The translations under genes and the position numbers were made by a program. Below the pieces are notes generated by a model. It ran no database searches. It was not told the origin of the DNA and saw only the letters and a list, made by a program, of their open reading frames with translations. A stretch of 64,000 bases of DNA, from NCBI GenBank assembly GCA_029204225.1, contig CM055096.1, forward strand, positions 43,246,901 to 43,310,900. Reading direction: 5' to 3'. How positions within the stretch are numbered: position 1 is the stretch's first letter; every line of letters starts with the position of its first letter. Source of the stretch: Diphasiastrum complanatum (taxonomy: Eukaryota; Streptophyta; Lycopodiopsida; Lycopodiales; Lycopodiaceae). Positions 60,780-64,000 of this stretch are shown piece by piece.

Positions 60780-61114
60780 TGAATTCTTTGAATTTGAGGA
60801 AGAAATTCTTCACCCTCAGAATGTCTAACGTAGATAGTGTTTTGAGTCATCTCAATGCCTTCAAAAATCTTATGGAGTAGATGATTGCAATTGGCTCAGT
60901 TGTAGAAATTTTTTATGCACTCATGACTCTATTATCGAGTCTACCTGAAGCCTACAAAAATTGGGTAATGGCAATTTCTACCCGGGAGTATCTCACTCTA
61001 TCAAGAGTAATATCGCTGCTTCTACAAGAGGAGATCAGAAGATCAGCATCCTCCTCAGACTCAGGATCGTATCCTCAAGCTCTGTATTCACCATTTGTCA
61101 TCTTGAGGGAGTAA
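60780..61114 (+). pseudogene. Copia gag fragment
   Basis: The plus strand reads FTLRMSNVDSVLSHLNAFKN, a stop, then ALMTLLSSLPEAYKNWVMAI and YLTLSRVISLLLQEEIRRSA. This is the central copia gag region, like the gag at 22911-23670. Confidence 0.8.
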
Positions 61115-61139
61115 AATTTCTTCTTGAGATGTAGCTTGG

Positions 61140-61308
61140 ATCGTAGCCTCTCAAGCTACAAAGGAAGCGGTATGGTTGAGAAACTTACTTTCAAATATCA
61201 GTTTGAATCAATATGCTCTGACCATTCTATTTTGAGATAATCAAAGTGCCATTGCTTTATCAACCAACCCCATATTTCATTCTAGGAGTAAGCACATTGA
61301 AATTTTTG
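61140..61308 (+). pseudogene. Copia RNase H tail fragment
   Basis: The plus strand reads ATKEAVWLRNLLSNISLNQY and DNQSAIALSTNPIFHSRSKH. It overlaps and extends the RNase H cut at 58017 (ATKEAVWL and DNQSAIA are shared motifs). Confidence 0.8.
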
Positions 61309-61555
61309 CTTGGGGAAGCTGTGGAATTCCCTCGGTACATGCACTACTGGTTAACAATAGGCGAACACAAGAATGAAATTAGAGCTAGATTGAGCGGTGG
61401 TTGCAAAAGCAAGAGGAGAAAATCAGACAAAACAATCAAAAAGTCAGACAAAAGGTTGAAAGCATGCAATACTGACATAAAATCTGAACGTAGAACCAGA
61501 TAGTAATTTCTTCAGATCAAATGTAATGGAATACAAGTCAGTAATGTAGGTGAGC
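61309..61555 (-). repeat. Copia LTR end, inverted relative to 50182-50639
   Basis: The reverse complement matches about 50390-50639, including CCGAGGGAATTCCACAGCTT at the LTR end. The rest of the LTR and its primer site are absent. Confidence 0.8.
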
Positions 61556-62725
61556 ACAAAACTGCATTGGGCCACAAATATCTATATGTATAACATCTAG
61601 TAATCCTCTAGCAATATGCTGATGGCTTGATCTAAATGGTTTTTTGGCCTATTTTTGACTAGACAGTCTTGACAAACAGGGTAATTCGACTTTCTTGTCA
61701 GGATAGTCGAGATCAAGAACAATGGATTCCTTAAACATTTGTTGTACTGAAGCATGATTTAAATGACCAAGTCTATAATGCCAAAGTAAACTTTTATTTA
61801 TTTGAAAAGAAGTACTAAGTGCCTGACTAGAGGCAGAAAAACAATGACCTAATTTGTACAAGTATCCATGCCTCTTTCCGAGTGCTAGGACCTTGTCTGT
61901 CCTATCGACTACTTTACATTGATCACATTCGAATTTTACTTTATGTCCTGGATCTGTAATTTTGCTAACAGAGATCAGGTTTGTAGACAGATTTGGTACA
62001 TGAAGGACATTTGAAAGTAGCTTAGATTGATTGTCTGCAAAGCTTAATCTTATTGTACCTTCACCTTTGACAGCTTGTGTGCTATTATTGCCAAGATGAA
62101 CATATCTGTTGGTACTATAAGGCGTATAGGATTTGAAACAACCGATATGACTGGTTATATGTTGTGTGGCTTCGGAATCAAGAAACTAGGAGCTGTCTTT
62201 GAATGCTTCTTGATGGCTAGTCATGAAGGCATCATGATATGATTCTTGAATAGGCTGAGATGCTTCTGCTGCAGCTGCATTTGCCATTTGATTCGACTGT
62301 CCCTTGTTGCTATTCTTTGCTTGTAGTATGCGACAATCTTGGATCTCGTGGTTGGAATGTTTGCAGTATCTGTAGAACATCTTCTTCTTTATCGACTGAT
62401 TTGACTACCCTTGATGCTGTGTCGGGTTCTGATTTTGCTTCGATGGCTTCGGGCCTTTCTTCTTCTACTTAGTCAAGCCTCTGTTGGATTATAAGGCGTG
62501 AGAGTCAATAGTCGAAAAACTGGAGGCTTCGTTCCTTCGAGTGTCTTTCTGCAACAACATTGCAATGACTCTTGAAAGAGTCAGATTTGGATGTGTCGTG
62601 ATGATCATCACATGGTTGTCATATGAGCTTGGCAAGCTTGAAAGCCCTGTCATTACTGCGTCTTGATCGTCTATGACAGATCGGACAGTGGCCATTTGCT
62701 TCAGCGGGATCTTGAACTAGTTGAT
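61556..62725 (-). pseudogene. Copia gag end, protease and integrase start
   Basis: The minus strand from 62725 gives gag end (AVMTGLSSLPSSYDNHVMII) and a zinc knuckle with Tyr for the first Cys (YRYCKHSNHEIQDC, about 62350). The protease site is altered to LDSEATQHIT (about 62175). The segment VLHVPNLSTNLISVSKITDP follows, then GAG-pre-integrase (LLWHYRLGHLNHASVQQMFK, about 61780) and the integrase opening VIHIDICGPMQ (about 61575). Several stops are present. The family is that of 22860-25164. Confidence 0.87.
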
Positions 62726-62734
62726 GCGGTGCCT

Positions 62735-62895
62735 AAGGGAAAAAAAATTCGTGGGCACAAGCGCCATTTCCCCCCAAGCATATGCACCATTTTTGCGGGC
62801 ACCGTTGTGGGGTAGCACAAATTTTCCGTGGACACCAGCATCATTTTCGTGGGCAGAGAAGATTTTTGTGAGCACCGAGACATTTTTTCACGAGC
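62735..62895. repeat. Cryptic repeats upstream of the P450
   Basis: Diverged copies of a text like CATTTTTGCGGGCACC recur about every 30-40 bp (near 62748, 62790, 62825, 62853, 62880). They lie about 350-500 bp upstream of the P450 start. Confidence 0.5.
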
Positions 62896-63235
62896 ACTGA
62901 AGTAGTTTCTTGGGTCTGCATTGACTCCATTTTCTTGCTAGCAACAACGGGACCACTTTCCCAAGCACCCACATGCACGACATCTATCCAACTCTTAATT
63001 ACATCCACTCCATAGAGCTAGGATTTGCGCTCATGGATCCTCCATGATGTGCCTCCATGATGTGACGTTCCTAGCAACCAAAATTAAAAAAGGAAAAGAA
63101 TAAAAGAAAACGCGGCTATGAGCCCAAGGTCTCCAATGGCCACGGGTCTTGGGGGTGAATCACCCTTTTATCGGTCTACTAGGGATGTTACAAAACGGCA
63201 GCAATGGCATTACAGCACACTCCTCTCATGAAGCC
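62896..63235 (+). promoter_or_regulatory. Presumed P450 promoter and 5' UTR
   Basis: There is no strong TATA box. AATAAAAGAAAA at about 63099 is the best AT-rich candidate. CCATGATGTG is duplicated at 63040 and 63053 and followed by TGACGTTCC. The start context GCCATGG is favourable. Confidence 0.4.
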
Positions 63236-64000
63236 ATGGAGCATCCATGGCAGAGCTCTTTGTTGCTTCCTGTAGCTGTAGCACTAGCCTTCATTGTAGT
63301 TTGGGCAACGCTCCGAAGATGTTGGGCAAAGAGGAGTCCAAAGAGAAATCGTGTGCCTCCTGGGAGATTGGGCTTCCCCATCATTGGAGAGACTCTGGAG
63401 TTTCTGAGGATGAAAAGGGAAAACAGATTGAAGGATTTCTATGGTGTGAGAGAGGAGAGGTATGGAGAAGTATTCAGAACTTCTCTATATGGCGACGAGA
63501 CAATCAGCTTGCCTCCTCCTTTTGGCAATAAGTTTCTGTTTACAAGCGAGAATTCACTAGTGCTCAATAGATGGCCCAGCCATACGGTAGCTTTGCTGGG
63601 GAAGCATTCTATCTCCGTGCTGACTGGCGATGATCACAAGTATACCAAAGGAGTGCTCATGGCTTTTCTCTGCCCCGATGCGCTGCAGAGATACGTGGAC
63701 AAAGTATGCGAGGTAGCTGAGAAGCATATAGCTAATTTCTGGGAGGGGCGTAGCCAAGTGGTTGTGCATCCTCTGACGAGACGCTTCACTCTTTCAGTGG
63801 CTTGCTCTTTGTTCGTGAGCCTAGATGATAAGAATGAGCAGACAAAGCTAATTGTGCCATTTGCGGCTTTGTCTGCGGGCCTGTTTCAGCTGCCTATTGA
63901 TCTTCCCTGGACTATGTACGGGAAAGCCAAATTGGGTAGATTTGCCATTCATAAGGAGCTTGATAAATATATTGCAGAGCGGAAAAAGCAGCTGAAAGAC
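63236..64000 (+). CDS. Cytochrome P450, N-terminal half (CYP85 clan, CYP716/725-like)
   Basis: The frame is open from ATG 63236 to the window end, 255 codons. Residues 7-26 form the ER membrane anchor (LLLPVAVALAFIVVWATL), followed by basic residues. The hinge VPPGRLGFPIIGET lies at 40-53. The conserved block ERYGEVFRTSLYGDETI lies at about 74-90. The C-helix region DHKYTKGVLMAFLCPDALQR (133-152) is typical of CYP716/725-like enzymes, though the usual helix-C Arg is Lys here. HIANFWEG and RFTLSVACSLFVSLDD follow. Family members oxidise triterpenoid or diterpenoid scaffolds with NADPH-P450 reductase. The usual length is about 480 residues, so roughly half is here. The heme Cys would lie beyond the window. 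The Met at 63228 is out of frame. No frameshift or stop is seen, so this may be a working gene. Confidence 0.92.
   Translation, partial: MEHPWQSSLLLPVAVALAFIVVWATLRRCWAKRSPKRNRVPPGRLGFPIIGETLEFLRMKRENRLKDFYGVREERYGEVFRTSLYGDETISLPPPFGNKFLFTSENSLVLNRWPSHTVALLGKHSISVLTGDDHKYTKGVLMAFLCPDALQRYVDKVCEVAEKHIANFWEGRSQVVVHPLTRRFTLSVACSLFVSLDDKNEQTKLIVPFAALSAGLFQLPIDLPWTMYGKAKLGRFAIHKELDKYIAERKKQLKD

Overview
The window looks like nuclear DNA of a land plant with a large, repeat-rich genome. It is mostly AT-rich and almost completely filled with decayed Ty1/copia and Ty3/gypsy LTR retrotransposons. Their primer-binding sites match plant initiator tRNA-Met or tRNA-Asp. The only host genes I can name are two pieces of cytochrome P450 on the + strand, both of CYP85-clan type (CYP716/CYP725-like). 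A gymnosperm or fern would fit the repeat-filled layout, but the sequence does not settle the lineage.

Layout. 1-4036: a non-coding element with very long LTRs. 4033-14100: a mosaic of copia and gypsy pol pieces on both strands (4033-5611 +, 5557-8171 -, 8172-8525 +, 8526-11113 -, 11114-13805 +, 13806-14095 gypsy +). 14689-14979: terminal P450 exon with the heme-binding Cys. 14980-17172: no gene seen. 17173-20500 (-): a decayed reading frame of about 1,100 codons that I do not recognise, fused in frame to a gypsy RNase H/integrase remnant (20501-21250). 21267-25938: a copia element with most of its RT deleted. 26424-29362 (-): a rearranged inverted copy of the element at 1-4036. 29363-38476 (-): copia sequences split by a gypsy-type insertion (32105-35809) with an exact 5-bp duplication ATCAT. 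38477-41966: gypsy pieces. 42904-44695: copia gag-protease-integrase. 45062-49579: a copia element bounded by two LTRs and a 5-bp duplication GTTCA, sitting inside an older LTR. 50000-55710: further LTR, integrase and leader scraps. 56273-58016: two very long CT microsatellites and a gypsy-like LTR. 58017-62725: copia scraps around a second unrecognised coding remnant (59240-60511). 63236-64000: the first 255 codons of a P450, running off the window end.

How the parts relate. No operon or multi-gene pathway is present. The retroelements form families represented several times here: one gag-protease family at 5.6-8.2, 8.2-8.5, 35.8-38.5, 42.9-44.7 and 54.7-55.7 kb, and another at 22.9-25.9, 60.8 and 61.6-62.7 kb. 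Almost every pol region is broken, and several catalytic residues are replaced. The two P450 pieces lie about 48 kb apart in the same orientation and may be neighbours in a tandem cluster. The upstream piece has two unusual residues that suggest it may be a pseudogene.

Novelty is most likely in the unrecognised ORF at 17.2-20.5 kb, the hairpin-like repeat array behind the primer-binding site at 2.3-2.7 kb, the recurring CACACGTGTG palindrome in copia LTR ends and leaders, and the unknown coding remnant at 59.2-60.5 kb.
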